Shown here piece by piece: positions 16,092 through 24,593 of a stretch of DNA of 64,000 bases. The notes beneath the pieces are model-generated. The model was not told the origin of the DNA. It made no database searches and was given only the letters and a program-made list of their open reading frames with translations. How positions within the stretch are numbered: position 1 is the first letter of the stretch; the number at the start of each line of letters is the position of its first letter. The translations under genes were made by a program, and so were the position numbers. Origin of the DNA: JBBRHQ01 sp963781345 (GTDB lineage: Bacteria; Actinomycetota; Thermoleophilia; Solirubrobacterales; 70-9). The stretch spans positions 62,001 to 126,000 of the forward strand of contig CAWAFQ010000003.1 in the NCBI GenBank assembly GCA_963781345.1. The letters run 5' to 3'.

Positions 16092-17210
16092 GTGACGGAG
16101 CTTCTCGAGGCGAGCGCCGCGGCGGCCGCTGTGGCCGCGCGGCTTGCCGACGACGCCGAGCGCCAGCGCCGCCTCCCGGAGGCGACGTCGGCGGCGATCC
16201 GCGACGCGGGCCTCTACCGGATGCTCGTCCCGAGATCGCTTGGCGGCGAAGAGGTCGGGCTCGTGGAGATGATCGAGGCGCTCGAGATCCTCGGGGCGGC
16301 CGACGGCTCGGCGGCCTGGTGCGCGATGGTCGCCGCGACCGCCGGGCTCTCGCTCGCCCATCTCGAGCCGGATGCCGCACACGAGGTCTTCGCCGGCCCC
16401 GAGACCGTAATCGTCGGCGTCTTCGCGCCACGCGGGCGCGCCGAGCGCCGCGGCGACGAGCTCCGCCTGAGCGGTCGCTGGCCCTTCGGCTCGAACGTGC
16501 TCAACGCCGATTGGGTGCTCGGGGGATGCCTGATCGAGGGTTCCGACCGCCCCCGGCTGGTGCTGATGCGCCGCTCCGAGGTCGAGGTGATCGATACCTG
16601 GCGGGTGGCCGGGCTGCGCGGGACCGGCAGCCACGACTTCGCCGTCGAGGAGTTGGTCGTGCCGGCCTCGCGGGCCGCGGACACCGCCGCCGCCCCCTTC
16701 GAGGATGGGGCCCTCTATGCCGTCCCGATGCTGGCGACGCTGGCGCTGGGGATCGCCGCGGTCGCGGTCGGCATCGCCGGCGCCGCCATCGACGAGTTCG
16801 TCGTGCTGGCCTCGGCGAAGGTGCCGACCGGGAGTCGGCGGCGACTCGCCGAGCGCGAGGTCGTCCAGGCCGCAGTCGCACGCAGCCGTGGCGAGGTGCG
16901 GGCCGCGCGGGCGCTGCTTCTCTCCGAAGCAGCGGCGGCCTGGTCGGAGGCGACCGCGCAGGGCGAGATCGGAACGCCGCGCCGTGCCGCACTGCGGATC
17001 GCCGCGACCCACGCCGCAAATGCGGCGGTGCGAGCGACTGATGAGGTCTTCAGCCACGCCGGCGCAAGCTCGATATATGAGACCTCGACCTTGCAGCGCC
17101 GCTTCCGTGACACTCACGTCGCCGCCCAGCACCTGATGGTCGCGCCCCCGACCTATGAGCTCGCCGGCCGGGTCGAGCTCGGCCTCGAGGTCGAGGGCCG
17201 CGGCCTCTGA
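16092..17210 (+). CDS. Acyl-CoA dehydrogenase-family flavoprotein (HsaA/monooxygenase-like)
   Basis: 372 residues with the all-alpha/beta-barrel/alpha layout of the ACAD superfamily: an N-terminal helical part (AAIRDAGLYRMLVPRSLGG), a middle domain with LRLSGRWPFGSNVLNADW and WRVAGLRGTGSHDFAVEEL, and a helical C-terminal part ending DTHVAAQHLMVAPPTYE. The RGTGSHDF segment and the HVAAQH ending resemble the flavin-dependent hydroxylase branch (HsaA, pigment hydroxylases) more than true dehydrogenases, so it may be a monooxygenase needing a separate flavin reductase. GTG start; the upstream Shine-Dalgarno sequence is weak. The substrate is unknown. Confidence 0.8.
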   Translation: MTELLEASAAAAAVAARLADDAERQRRLPEATSAAIRDAGLYRMLVPRSLGGEEVGLVEMIEALEILGAADGSAAWCAMVAATAGLSLAHLEPDAAHEVFAGPETVIVGVFAPRGRAERRGDELRLSGRWPFGSNVLNADWVLGGCLIEGSDRPRLVLMRRSEVEVIDTWRVAGLRGTGSHDFAVEELVVPASRAADTAAAPFEDGALYAVPMLATLALGIAAVAVGIAGAAIDEFVVLASAKVPTGSRRRLAEREVVQAAVARSRGEVRAARALLLSEAAAAWSEATAQGEIGTPRRAALRIAATHAANAAVRATDEVFSHAGASSIYETSTLQRRFRDTHVAAQHLMVAPPTYELAGRVELGLEVEGRGL

Positions 17211-17236
17211 GTCACTCGCCTGAGCGAGTGACTCAG
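17207..17236. terminator. Perfect hairpin at the stop codon, convergent junction
   Basis: TGAGTCACTCG (17208-17218) and CGAGTGACTCA (17225-17235) are perfectly complementary around the loop CCTGAG, and flanking C/G adds a twelfth pair. The first arm starts at the TGA of the dehydrogenase-like gene. No U-run follows, so if it terminates transcription it does so by stem strength; it may serve both strands between this gene and aroA. Confidence 0.55.
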
Positions 17237-17300
17237 GGCTGGATGATCGATCCCAATTCTCCGCGCACCCTGATCACACACCGAACCGTCCGCCAGGCGT

Positions 17301-18596
17301 TCAGTGGAGCGAGGCGAGGTCGGACTCGAAGCCGGGGTAGCTGACCGCGGCCGCCTCCATCCCCTCGACCTCGGCGCCGTCGCGGGAGGCGAGGCCGGCG
17401 ACCGCGCCGAGCATCGCGATCCTGTGGTCTCCGTGGGAGGAGACCGTGCCTCCGCGCAGCTCCCCGCTGCCCGTCACGACGATTCCGTCGGGTGTCGCCT
17501 CGGCCGTGCCCCCGAGCGCCGTCAGCGCCTCGGCGACGGTGGCGATCCTGTCGGATTCCTTGCGCCGCAGCTCCGCGGCGTCGGCGATCACCGTCTCGCC
17601 CTCGGCGAAGCAGCCGGCGAGCGCCACCAGCGGCAGCTCGTCGATCGCCAGCGGGATCTCGTCGCCGCCGACCCTCGTGCCGCGCAGCGAGGCGGCCCGG
17701 ACTCTGAGGGCGCCGGCCGGCTCTCCCCCGCGCGATCCCCCCTCCTCGATCTCAACGTCGGCTCCCATCCGGCCGAGGACCGAGAGCAGGCCCGTCCGGG
17801 TCGGGTTGAGACCGACCCCCTCGAGCCGGATGTCGCTGCCCGCGACGAGCGAGGCGGCGACGATGAAGAAGGCTGCCGAGGAGATATCGCCGGGGACGAC
17901 GATCTGCCCCGGCTCGAGCCGTTCGGCGTGGCGCACTGTGACCACATCGCCCTCGCGCCCGACCTCCGCCCCCGCCGCCGCGAGCATGCGCTCGGAGTGG
18001 TCGCGGGTCCGGGCGGGTTCGGCGACACGGGTCTCTCCCTCGGCGAGAAGCCCGGCGAACAGCAGGCATGACTTGATCTGGGCGCTCGCCACGGGCAGCC
18101 GGTACTCGAGCCCGCTGAGCGAGGCGCCCTCGATCCGGAGCGGCGAGAAGCGCCCCTCGCGGCACTCGATCAGCGCCCCCATCGCCCGCAGCGGCTCGGC
18201 GATTCTGTCGACCGGACGACGGCGAATCGAGGCGTCCCCGTCGATCGTCCACTCCCCGGCGCCCTGCCCCGCCAACCATCCCGGCAGCAGTCGCAGCAGG
18301 GTCCCGGCGTTGCCGACGTCGATCGCGGCCCCCGGCGAGGCGCCCCTGAGCCCGACGCCCTCGATTGCGAAGCGGGGCGGGACGGGGACACCTGGGCTGA
18401 CCCCGACCCCTGCGCCCAGCGCGCGCACGGCCTCCAGCGACGAGCGGGTGTCAGCGGCATCGAGGTAGCCCTCGATCCGGGTCTCGCCGTCGCCCATCGC
18501 GGCGATCAGCGCCGCGCGGTGGGAGATCGACTTGTCCGGCGGCGGGCGCAGCGATCCCCGCAGCGGCCCCGAGGGGCTGAAACGGGCGCCGCTAAT
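17301..18596 (-). CDS. aroA: 3-phosphoshikimate 1-carboxyvinyltransferase (EPSP synthase)
   Basis: 431 residues from the chosen start. Motifs: PPPDKSISHRAALIAAM (substrate-binding Lys), DVGNAGTLLRLLPGWLAG, RRRPVDRIAEPLRAMGA, PGDISSAAFFIVAA, and LRRKESDRIATVAEAL near the C-terminus. It transfers the enolpyruvyl group to shikimate 3-phosphate. The start is unusual: no ATG, GTG or TTG lies in frame between a TTG at 18677 (deep inside tyrA) and the DKS motif; the codon in the expected place is ATT at 18596, overlapping the tyrA stop (GATTAG). A longer product from TTG 18677 is the alternative. Confidence 0.93.
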   Translation of the reverse strand: MSGARFSPSGPLRGSLRPPPDKSISHRAALIAAMGDGETRIEGYLDAADTRSSLEAVRALGAGVGVSPGVPVPPRFAIEGVGLRGASPGAAIDVGNAGTLLRLLPGWLAGQGAGEWTIDGDASIRRRPVDRIAEPLRAMGALIECREGRFSPLRIEGASLSGLEYRLPVASAQIKSCLLFAGLLAEGETRVAEPARTRDHSERMLAAAGAEVGREGDVVTVRHAERLEPGQIVVPGDISSAAFFIVAASLVAGSDIRLEGVGLNPTRTGLLSVLGRMGADVEIEEGGSRGGEPAGALRVRAASLRGTRVGGDEIPLAIDELPLVALAGCFAEGETVIADAAELRRKESDRIATVAEALTALGGTAEATPDGIVVTGSGELRGGTVSSHGDHRIAMLGAVAGLASRDGAEVEGMEAAAVSYPGFESDLASLH

Positions 18597-19677
18597 CGCC
18601 GGCCTCGACGACCGACACCGTGTGCCCCATCCCCCTGACAAGGGCCGCGGCGCGCTCGGCCTCCTCAGCACCGGCAACCCAGAGCGAGATCGCTCCGGTG
18701 GTCATATCCTGGGCGGGGTAGAGCGCCATGTCCTCGATGTTGATGCCGGCCTCGCCGAGGGCCAGGGCGAGCGCCGCGACGACCCCGGGCCGGTTGCGGA
18801 CGACCAGCCTCAGCTCGTGGACCGGGCCTCCGGCGCTCTCGGCTTCGAGGATCCCGCGCCGTGCCTGCGCCGCCTCCCTCTGCCAGCCGGCCAGCTGCTC
18901 GCGGTCGCCCTTACGGATCAGGCGCGAGGCCTGCTGCAGGCGAGTGACGACAGAGTCGACCGCATCGGCGACCGACTCGCGGTTGCTGGTGAAGATGTCG
19001 CTCCAGATCGCCGGGTTGGCGCCGGCGACACGGGTCGCGTCGCGCAGGCTCGGGCCGACCTCCGGAAGCCGATTCGAGTCGCCCCCCAGCTCGGCCGCCG
19101 CCTCACCGATGACGACGTTGGCGACGACGTGCGGGAGGTGGCTGACGGTCGCCATCATCCTGTCGTGAGCCTCGGCGTCGATCGCCTCGGGCCTGGCGCC
19201 GAGCCCGGCGATCGTCCTCTGCAGGCGGTCGTAGAGGACGCCGCCCGAACTCGGGGTCGGCGTCAGATACCAGCGGGCCCCCTCGAACAGCTCCTCACGG
19301 GCGTTCTCAACGCCCGCGGTCTCGGCGCCTGCGAGTGGATGACCGCCGATGAAGCGCTCGTCGTCGCCCAGCGCGGCGACGATCTCGCGCTTGGTCGAGC
19401 CGACGTCGGTGACGATCGTCTCGTCCGATGAGGCCTCGAGCGCGGCTGCGGCGAGCTCCGGCAGGGCGCCGACAGGGCCGGCGCAGAAGATGATCTCGGC
19501 GCCCCGGCTCGCCTCCGCCACGCTCGCGGCGACGCTGTCGATCGCCCCCGCGCGAAGCGCCGCATCCAGGGTCGCCGGATCGGAGTCGAAGCCGACAACC
19601 TCGGCTCCGAGGCGGCTGCGGGTCGCCAGCCCGATCGACCCCCCGATCAGGCCGACGCCGAGGAGCGCAGCCCTCAT
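18592..19677 (-). CDS. tyrA: Prephenate dehydrogenase with C-terminal ACT domain
   Basis: 361 residues. NAD-binding Rossmann start LLGVGLIGGSIGLA, then IVTDVGSTKREIV and GGHPLAGAETAGVENA (prephenate binding, catalytic His) and a helical dimerisation domain with ATVSHLPHVVANVV. From about residue 290 an ACT domain (HELRLVVRNRPGVVAALALA, INIEDMALYP) suggests feedback control by tyrosine. It converts prephenate to 4-hydroxyphenylpyruvate. ATG at 19677 overlaps the stop of the DAHP synthase gene (ATGA). Confidence 0.94.
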   Translation of the reverse strand: MRAALLGVGLIGGSIGLATRSRLGAEVVGFDSDPATLDAALRAGAIDSVAASVAEASRGAEIIFCAGPVGALPELAAAALEASSDETIVTDVGSTKREIVAALGDDERFIGGHPLAGAETAGVENAREELFEGARWYLTPTPSSGGVLYDRLQRTIAGLGARPEAIDAEAHDRMMATVSHLPHVVANVVIGEAAAELGGDSNRLPEVGPSLRDATRVAGANPAIWSDIFTSNRESVADAVDSVVTRLQQASRLIRKGDREQLAGWQREAAQARRGILEAESAGGPVHELRLVVRNRPGVVAALALALGEAGINIEDMALYPAQDMTTGAISLWVAGAEEAERAAALVRGMGHTVSVVEAGD

Positions 19678-20756
19678 CGGCCGCGACGGGCGGCGACGTC
19701 GCGCGCCAGCCCGCGCAGGACCTCGACCGTCTCGGACCAGCCCATGCACGCGTCGGTGATCGACTGGCCGTAGGCGAGCTCGGCACCGGCGGCCAGGTCC
19801 TGGCGCCCGGCGACGATGAACGACTCGAGCATCACCCCGACGATCGCCTCGCTGCCCGCGGCCACCTGGGCGCCGATCTCGGCGGCGGCTCTGGCCTGGA
19901 GCTCGGGATCCTTGTTGCTGTTGCCGTGGGAGGCGTCGATAACCAGGCGCTCGGGTAGGCCCGCACCGCGCAGACGCACCAGCGCCTGCTCGACCTCGGC
20001 CGCACCGTAGTTGGGCCCGGCCTTGCCGCCGCGAAGGATGATGTGGCAATCCGGATTGCCCCTCGTGTGCAGGATTGCCGGAACGCCGGCGTCGTCGATC
20101 CCGGCGAACACATGCGGAGCGCAGGCCGCACGGACCGCGTCGACCGCGACCTGGACATCGCCGTCGGTTCGGTTCTTGAACCCGACGGGCATCGAGAGGC
20201 CCGACCCGAGCTGGCGGTGGATCTGGCTCTCCGTCGTCCGCGCGCCGATCGCCCCCCAGGCGACGGCGTCGGAGATGTACTGGGGGGTGATCGGATCGAG
20301 GAACTCGCAGCCGATGCCGAGCCCGAGGTCGAGCACTTCTAGCATCAGCGTCCGAGCGATCCGGAGGCCGGCGTTGACGTCGCCGGAGCCGTCGAGGTGC
20401 GGATCGTTGATCAGGCCCTTCCACCCGGTGGTCGTCCGCGGCTTCTCGAAATAGACGCGCATCGCCACCAGCAGGTCCTCGTCGAGCTCCTTCGCGATCC
20501 GGCCCAGCCGGTCGGCGTAGTCGAGCGCGGCGTCCACGTCATGGACGCTGCAGGGGCCGACGATGACCAGCAGACGGTCGTCGATCCCGTCCAGCACCTC
20601 GGTCACCGCCGCGCGCCCCTCGACCACCGTCTGCTCGCGCCGCTCGCCCAGCGGCAGCTCCTCGAGCAGCGCCATCGGCGGAGCGAGCTCGACCACCTTT
20701 TCGATGCGAAGGTCGCGAACCCGGTCGCGCGCCTCCTGTGTCACCCCGATCATCAT
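19674..20756 (-). CDS. 3-deoxy-7-phosphoheptulonate (DAHP) synthase, class I
   Basis: 360 residues, AroF/G/H type: LRIEKVVELAPPMALLEELP at the N-terminus, LVIVGPCSVHD (substrate and metal Cys), RVYFEKPRTTTGWKGLIND, GARTTESQIHRQLGSGLS, ILRGGKAGPNY and IDASHGNSNKDP (metal His). First step of the shikimate pathway. The start is the ATG at 20756, seven bases after AGAGAGGTGA, a strong ribosome-binding site; upstream in-frame ATG 20777 and a longer frame to 20810 lack one. It is the first gene of a coupled run with tyrA and aroA. Confidence 0.95.
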   Translation of the reverse strand: MMIGVTQEARDRVRDLRIEKVVELAPPMALLEELPLGERREQTVVEGRAAVTEVLDGIDDRLLVIVGPCSVHDVDAALDYADRLGRIAKELDEDLLVAMRVYFEKPRTTTGWKGLINDPHLDGSGDVNAGLRIARTLMLEVLDLGLGIGCEFLDPITPQYISDAVAWGAIGARTTESQIHRQLGSGLSMPVGFKNRTDGDVQVAVDAVRAACAPHVFAGIDDAGVPAILHTRGNPDCHIILRGGKAGPNYGAAEVEQALVRLRGAGLPERLVIDASHGNSNKDPELQARAAAEIGAQVAAGSEAIVGVMLESFIVAGRQDLAAGAELAYGQSITDACMGWSETVEVLRGLARDVAARRGR

Positions 20757-21016
20757 CTTGTCGTCACCTCTCTGCATGCGTGGAAGATCGTACTTTCTGG
20801 CCGCCGGCACGCATCGAATGCGTTGGAACGGCGGATGGCGCCCGGCAGATTGAGAAGCTGTTGCGGCCGTTTCAGGCCGCGAGGCCGGACGCCTAGCTAA
20901 ATCGCCAGAAATACGAGAAGCGGGCAGGCTCGAGCGCGGCGCAGGTGGCGCCGGTGGTGCTCGGAGTTGTGCCGCTGCGGTTCACGCTTCCACGATTGTT
21001 AGCAGGTGGACCCCGA
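20757..21016. other. 260-bp intergenic region before the DAHP synthase gene
   Basis: Contains a 13-bp palindrome at 20810-20822 (CGCAT-CGA-ATGCG), a TACGAT hexamer on the minus strand at about 20790-20795 that could be a -10 element (no good -35 at 17 bp), and a GCGGCC/GGCCGC hairpin at 20861-20878 that may end hisC transcription. The part 20893-21016 shows no feature I can support. Confidence 0.4.
20810..20822. promoter_or_regulatory. Candidate operator palindrome upstream of the DAHP synthase gene
   Basis: CGCAT and ATGCG are inverted around CGA, 54 bp in front of the likely DAHP synthase start and just upstream of a TACGAT hexamer. The position suits a repressor site for aromatic amino acid control, but no regulator is nearby. 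Confidence 0.3.
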
Positions 21017-22111
21017 TTAGTCGAGCGCTTCGCCCAGCGCGGCAAGAAAGCGCTCGTTCTCGGAGCCGGTCCCGTAGTTGACGCGGATATGGCCTGGGTC
21101 GCCCAGCGGCGTCCCCGGCCGGACGTGGACGCCACGCTCGGCGAGACCGGCGACGACGGCGGCCTCGTCTGCCTCGCCGAGCGCCACCCAGGAGAAGTTG
21201 GCCTCGGTCTCGGACGTCTGCAGGCCGAGCTCGGCGAGGCGCTCCTCGACCCGCACGCGCTCGACGATCGTCTGCTCGACACGGTTGGCGACGTCGTCGG
21301 AGTGGAGGATCGCCTCGGCGGCGGCTGCCTGGGCGATCGCGTTGACGCTGAACGGCTGGCGCACCGCGTCGACCGCGTTTCGGAACCGGGCCGAGCCGAG
21401 GCCGTAGCCGACCCGCAGCCCGGCGAGGCCGTAGCACTTGCTGAAGGTCCGCAGCACGACCAGGTTGGGGAAGTCCGGCAGCAGGTCGACGGTGGAGTCG
21501 GGGTCGTCGGTCTGCTGGTACTCGATGTAGGCCTCGTCGAGGATGACGGTGACGTGGTCGGGCACCCGCTCGCAGAAGGCGGCGATCCGCTCGGCGCCGA
21601 TGTAGGTCCCGGTGGGGTTGTTCGGGTTGCACACGAGCAGGAGCTGGGTCGCGGCACTGACCTCGGTCAGCATCGCCTCGAGATCGTGGACGTAGCCCTC
21701 GGCGAGCGGGACACGGATCTCACGGGCGCCGGAGAGAGCCGGCAGATAGGGGTACATCGAGAAGGCGGGCCAGGCGTAGACGATCTCCGCCCCCGGCTCG
21801 CAGAGGGCCTCGGCGGCGGCGAGGAGGATCTCGCAGGAGCCGTTCCCGACGCAGACGTTGCCCGGCTCGACCTCGTAGCGCTCCGCGATCCGCCGTCGCA
21901 GCAGTGTGGCATCGGGGTCCGGGTAGCGGTTCATCGCCGGGGCGGCGCGCTCGATCGCCTCGATCACCTTCGGGTGCGGCGGGAACGGGGACTCGTTCGA
22001 CGCGAGCTGGGCGACCTCACCGGCGGCGACCTGCTCGGGCGCCTGGCCGGCTGGGACCCCGGCCTGATAGCCGGGAATCCGGGCCAGCCTCTCTGCGAAG
22101 TTGACGCTCAT
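21017..22111 (-). CDS. hisC: Histidinol-phosphate/aromatic aminotransferase (HisC family)
   Basis: 364 residues, fold-type I PLP enzyme: LASNESPFPPHPKV, RYPDPDATLLRRRIAERY, VCNPNNPTGTYI, ILDEAYIEY, and the PLP lysine in TFSKCYGLAGLRVGY; RVNYGTGSENE near the end. Family members act on histidinol phosphate, and many also transaminate phenylpyruvate and 4-hydroxyphenylpyruvate. The context here is aromatic (aroH before it; DAHP synthase, tyrA and aroA after it), so an aromatic aminotransferase role is at least as likely as a histidine role. ATG at 22111. Confidence 0.92.
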   Translation of the reverse strand: MSVNFAERLARIPGYQAGVPAGQAPEQVAAGEVAQLASNESPFPPHPKVIEAIERAAPAMNRYPDPDATLLRRRIAERYEVEPGNVCVGNGSCEILLAAAEALCEPGAEIVYAWPAFSMYPYLPALSGAREIRVPLAEGYVHDLEAMLTEVSAATQLLLVCNPNNPTGTYIGAERIAAFCERVPDHVTVILDEAYIEYQQTDDPDSTVDLLPDFPNLVVLRTFSKCYGLAGLRVGYGLGSARFRNAVDAVRQPFSVNAIAQAAAAEAILHSDDVANRVEQTIVERVRVEERLAELGLQTSETEANFSWVALGEADEAAVVAGLAERGVHVRPGTPLGDPGHIRVNYGTGSENERFLAALGEALD

Positions 22112-22127
22112 CGGCCGCTCACGGCGC

Positions 22128-22502
22128 CTATTGTGCCGCGCGCAGGTCCGAGCGCAGCTCCTGGGCGGCGCCGAGGTAGGTGTGAGCGGGGGTGTGATCG
22201 CCGGCCGCGTAGTAGTGGACCATGACCCGCACGACCCGAGGCATCGAGCCGGGGACGTCGATCTCCCTGGTGCACAGCAGCGGCACCGCGTCGAGGCCGA
22301 TCTCGCGGGCGGCGACCGCGGGGAACTCGGCGTCGAGATCGTCGGTGGTCGTGAACAGGCAGCTGACCATCGATGCGGCGGAGAGGCCGTTTCGCTCGAT
22401 CAGCTGCCGCATCAGATCCCCGGTCGCGCCGCGTATCGCCGCGGCCTCGTTCTCGGAGACCTGAACGGCGCCGCGCACGGCGAAGAGTCGCTGATCGCTC
22501 AC
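22128..22502 (-). CDS. aroH: Chorismate mutase, AroH class
   Basis: 124 residues of the trimeric AroH fold: the N-terminus FAVRGAVQVSENEAAAIRGA carries the first active-site Arg, DLDAEFPAVAAREIG the central region, and VPLLCTREIDVPGSMPRVVRVMVHY the second Arg. It converts chorismate to prephenate. GTG at 22502 overlaps the rluB stop (GTGA). Together with tyrA and hisC it completes the chorismate-to-tyrosine branch. Confidence 0.94.
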   Translation of the reverse strand: MSDQRLFAVRGAVQVSENEAAAIRGATGDLMRQLIERNGLSAASMVSCLFTTTDDLDAEFPAVAAREIGLDAVPLLCTREIDVPGSMPRVVRVMVHYYAAGDHTPAHTYLGAAQELRSDLRAAQ

Positions 22503-23194
22503 GGCCCGGCATCTTCCCAGAGCCGGGCGACCTCGTCCGATCCGAGCCGGCGGCTCTGCCCCTCGCCGAGCCCGCCGAGCTCGACGCTTCCCAGCCGCAC
22601 CCGCCGCAGCTCCACCACCTCGTTGCCGATCGCCTCGAACATCCGCCTCACCTGACGGTTGCGGCCCTCGCGCAGGGTCAGCTCGACATCGCTCTCGCCC
22701 AGGCGCCGCACCCGGGCGGGCGCGGTCGGGCCGTCATCGAGGGCCACCCCGCTCTCGAGCCGGCCGAGGTCGCGCTCGGAGGGCGGGCGCCGCAGGCGGG
22801 CGACGTAGGTCTTGGCGACCCCGTAGCGGGGGTGGGTGAGCCGGTTGGCCAGCTCGCCGTCGTTGGTCAGCAGGAGCAGGCCGGTCGAGTCCGCGTCGAG
22901 GCGGCCGACCGGGTAGAGCCTCGCTCTGCTCGCCACCAGCTCGACCACGGCGGGGCGCGAGCCGGGCTCGCGAGCGGTCGAGATCACCCCGGCCGGCTTG
23001 TTGATCGCCCAGACCTCGTGCGCCTCGGCGCTGACCGGGCTTCCGTCGACGCGGACGTCATCGTCGTCGCCGACGTCGCGGGCGGGGTCGGTGACGACAC
23101 GCCCGGCGACGGTCACGCGGCCGTTGGCGATGATCCGCTCCGAGGCCCGCCGCGAGGCGACGCCTCCGTGGGCGAGGTACTTGGCGAGCCTCAC
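22499..23194 (-). CDS. rluB: rRNA pseudouridine synthase, RsuA/RluB family
   Basis: 231 residues: an S4 RNA-binding domain (MRLAKYLAHGGVASRRASERII) and the pseudouridylase domain with YPVGRLDADSTGLLLLTNDGE (catalytic Asp in GRLD) and REGRNRQVRRMFEAIG. It isomerises uridine in rRNA, most likely 23S. GTG start at 23194, 19 bp after scpB. The scpA-scpB-rluB order is common in Gram-positives. Confidence 0.94.
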   Translation of the reverse strand: MRLAKYLAHGGVASRRASERIIANGRVTVAGRVVTDPARDVGDDDDVRVDGSPVSAEAHEVWAINKPAGVISTAREPGSRPAVVELVASRARLYPVGRLDADSTGLLLLTNDGELANRLTHPRYGVAKTYVARLRRPPSERDLGRLESGVALDDGPTAPARVRRLGESDVELTLREGRNRQVRRMFEAIGNEVVELRRVRLGSVELGGLGEGQSRRLGSDEVARLWEDAGP

Positions 23195-23213
23195 CGCCGG
23201 ATTCGTCCCGGAC

Positions 23214-23786
23214 TCAGGGCGCCGAGCGCTGCTCTCCCGCGCGCAGCAGGCGCTCGCGCAGGTCCCGCTCGTCCTCGGGGGTGGGGTCGAACTTCGAGGG
23301 GTCGGGGAGCGCGTCGAGTCCGGAGAGACCGAAGAGCTTCTCGAACAGCGCCGTGGTCCGGTAGATCGTCGCCCCGAAGCGCGAGCGCCCCGACTCCTCG
23401 ATCAGCCCGCGCTCGCCCAGGGTCTGCACGGCCGACTCCGAGGCGACCCCGCGGATGCGGGCGATCTCCGGGCGCGAGACAGGCTGCAGGTAGGCGATGA
23501 TCGCCAGCGTCTCGGCCTGCGCCTGGGTCAGCGGCGGCGTCCGCGGCTTCGCCAGCAGCCGTCGCGCCGCCTCCTCGGCCTCGGGAGCCGACGCCAGCGA
23601 GAAGCCGCCCGCTACCTCGCGCAGGACGATGCCCCTGGAGCCCTCGGCCAGGTCGCCGCGAAGCTGATCGATCGCCCGCCCGACCTCGGCCTCATCGGCC
23701 TCACATGCCTCGACCAGTTCGCCCGGCGTGACCGGCTGCGCCGATAGGAACAGCAGCGCCTCCACCTTGCGCGCGAGAGCGCTCAT
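23214..23786 (-). CDS. scpB: Segregation and condensation protein ScpB
   Basis: 190 residues, two winged-helix domains: KVEALLFLSAQPVTPGEL at the start and QAETLAIIAYLQPVSRPEIARIRGV in the second domain, ending in a charged tail with DPTPEDERDLRERLL. It is the kleisin-binding subunit of the SMC condensin. ATG at 23786 overlaps the scpA stop. Confidence 0.95.
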   Translation of the reverse strand: MSALARKVEALLFLSAQPVTPGELVEACEADEAEVGRAIDQLRGDLAEGSRGIVLREVAGGFSLASAPEAEEAARRLLAKPRTPPLTQAQAETLAIIAYLQPVSRPEIARIRGVASESAVQTLGERGLIEESGRSRFGATIYRTTALFEKLFGLSGLDALPDPSKFDPTPEDERDLRERLLRAGEQRSAP

Positions 23787-24517
23787 CCGACCTCCATCGT
23801 CTGCTTTTTGATCTCGATTGCCCCGAAGGGCTTTCGCTGCACCCAGTCAACCTCGCCCCTGCGGTAGAGCTCGAGCAGGGCGAAGAGCGTCACCGCCTGG
23901 GTCAGGCGGTCCTCGCCGCCGAACTCCTGATCGAAGTCAAAGCTCGGGTGCCGCGCCAGGGCGTCGCGGAGCGCCCGCAGTCGGCGCTCGACCGAGACCG
24001 TCGGGCGGATATGGCTGGTGTCGATCTGCGGCGGCAGCTCGAGCAGGTCGCCGAGGGCCGCGGAGAGGATCTCGGGATCGTATGAGGCAACGGCGGCCTC
24101 GAGCGAGAGGCGGCGCAGATCCGGCGGCAGCGGTGCGCTGCGGTAGAGGTGGCGGTGGGAGCCCTCGAAGCGCTCCGAGAGCATCGACGCGGCGTCACGG
24201 TATCGGCGGTACTCGAGCATCCGCGCGACCAGCTCCTCGACCGCCTCCTCGGGCCCGAGCTCGTCGAGGTCGGCCTCGGCGTCCGGCAGCAGCATCCGCG
24301 ACTTCAGCTCCAGCAGCGAAGCGATCAGGACCAGGAACTCGGTGGCGACGTCGAGCTCGAGCTCACCCTCGCGCTCGAGGTGCTCGATGTAGGCGACCAC
24401 GATCTCGCCCAGCTCGACCTCGAGCAGGCTCACCTCCTCGCGCAGCAGCACCGCCAGCAGCAGGTCGAAGGGTCCCGCGAATACGTCGAGGTCGAGGTCG
24501 AGGTCGCGAACCACCAT
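23783..24517 (-). CDS. scpA: Segregation and condensation protein ScpA
   Basis: 244 residues, kleisin: FAGPFDLLLAVLLREEVSLLEV at the N-terminus (SMC neck-binding domain), EFLVLIASLLELKSRMLLP, an acidic middle, and a C-terminal winged helix (VTLFALLELYRRGEVDWVQR). It bridges SMC heads for chromosome segregation. The ATG at 24517 begins the conserved region; the frame upstream is shadow sequence. Confidence 0.95.
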   Translation of the reverse strand: MVVRDLDLDLDVFAGPFDLLLAVLLREEVSLLEVELGEIVVAYIEHLEREGELELDVATEFLVLIASLLELKSRMLLPDAEADLDELGPEEAVEELVARMLEYRRYRDAASMLSERFEGSHRHLYRSAPLPPDLRRLSLEAAVASYDPEILSAALGDLLELPPQIDTSHIRPTVSVERRLRALRDALARHPSFDFDQEFGGEDRLTQAVTLFALLELYRRGEVDWVQRKPFGAIEIKKQTMEVG

Positions 24518-24593
24518 CGCCCCAAGCCTAGACGCCGGCTCGGGCGAACCGCGGCAGCCGCGCCGGCGCCCCGAGCCCCGGGGCGATGCGCCG

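Noticed and set aside
20893..21657. Minus-strand frame ending in the gap after hisC
   Set aside because: Mostly an out-of-frame shadow of hisC (Ser/Thr/Pro-rich); the short extension into the gap has no start or domain of its own.
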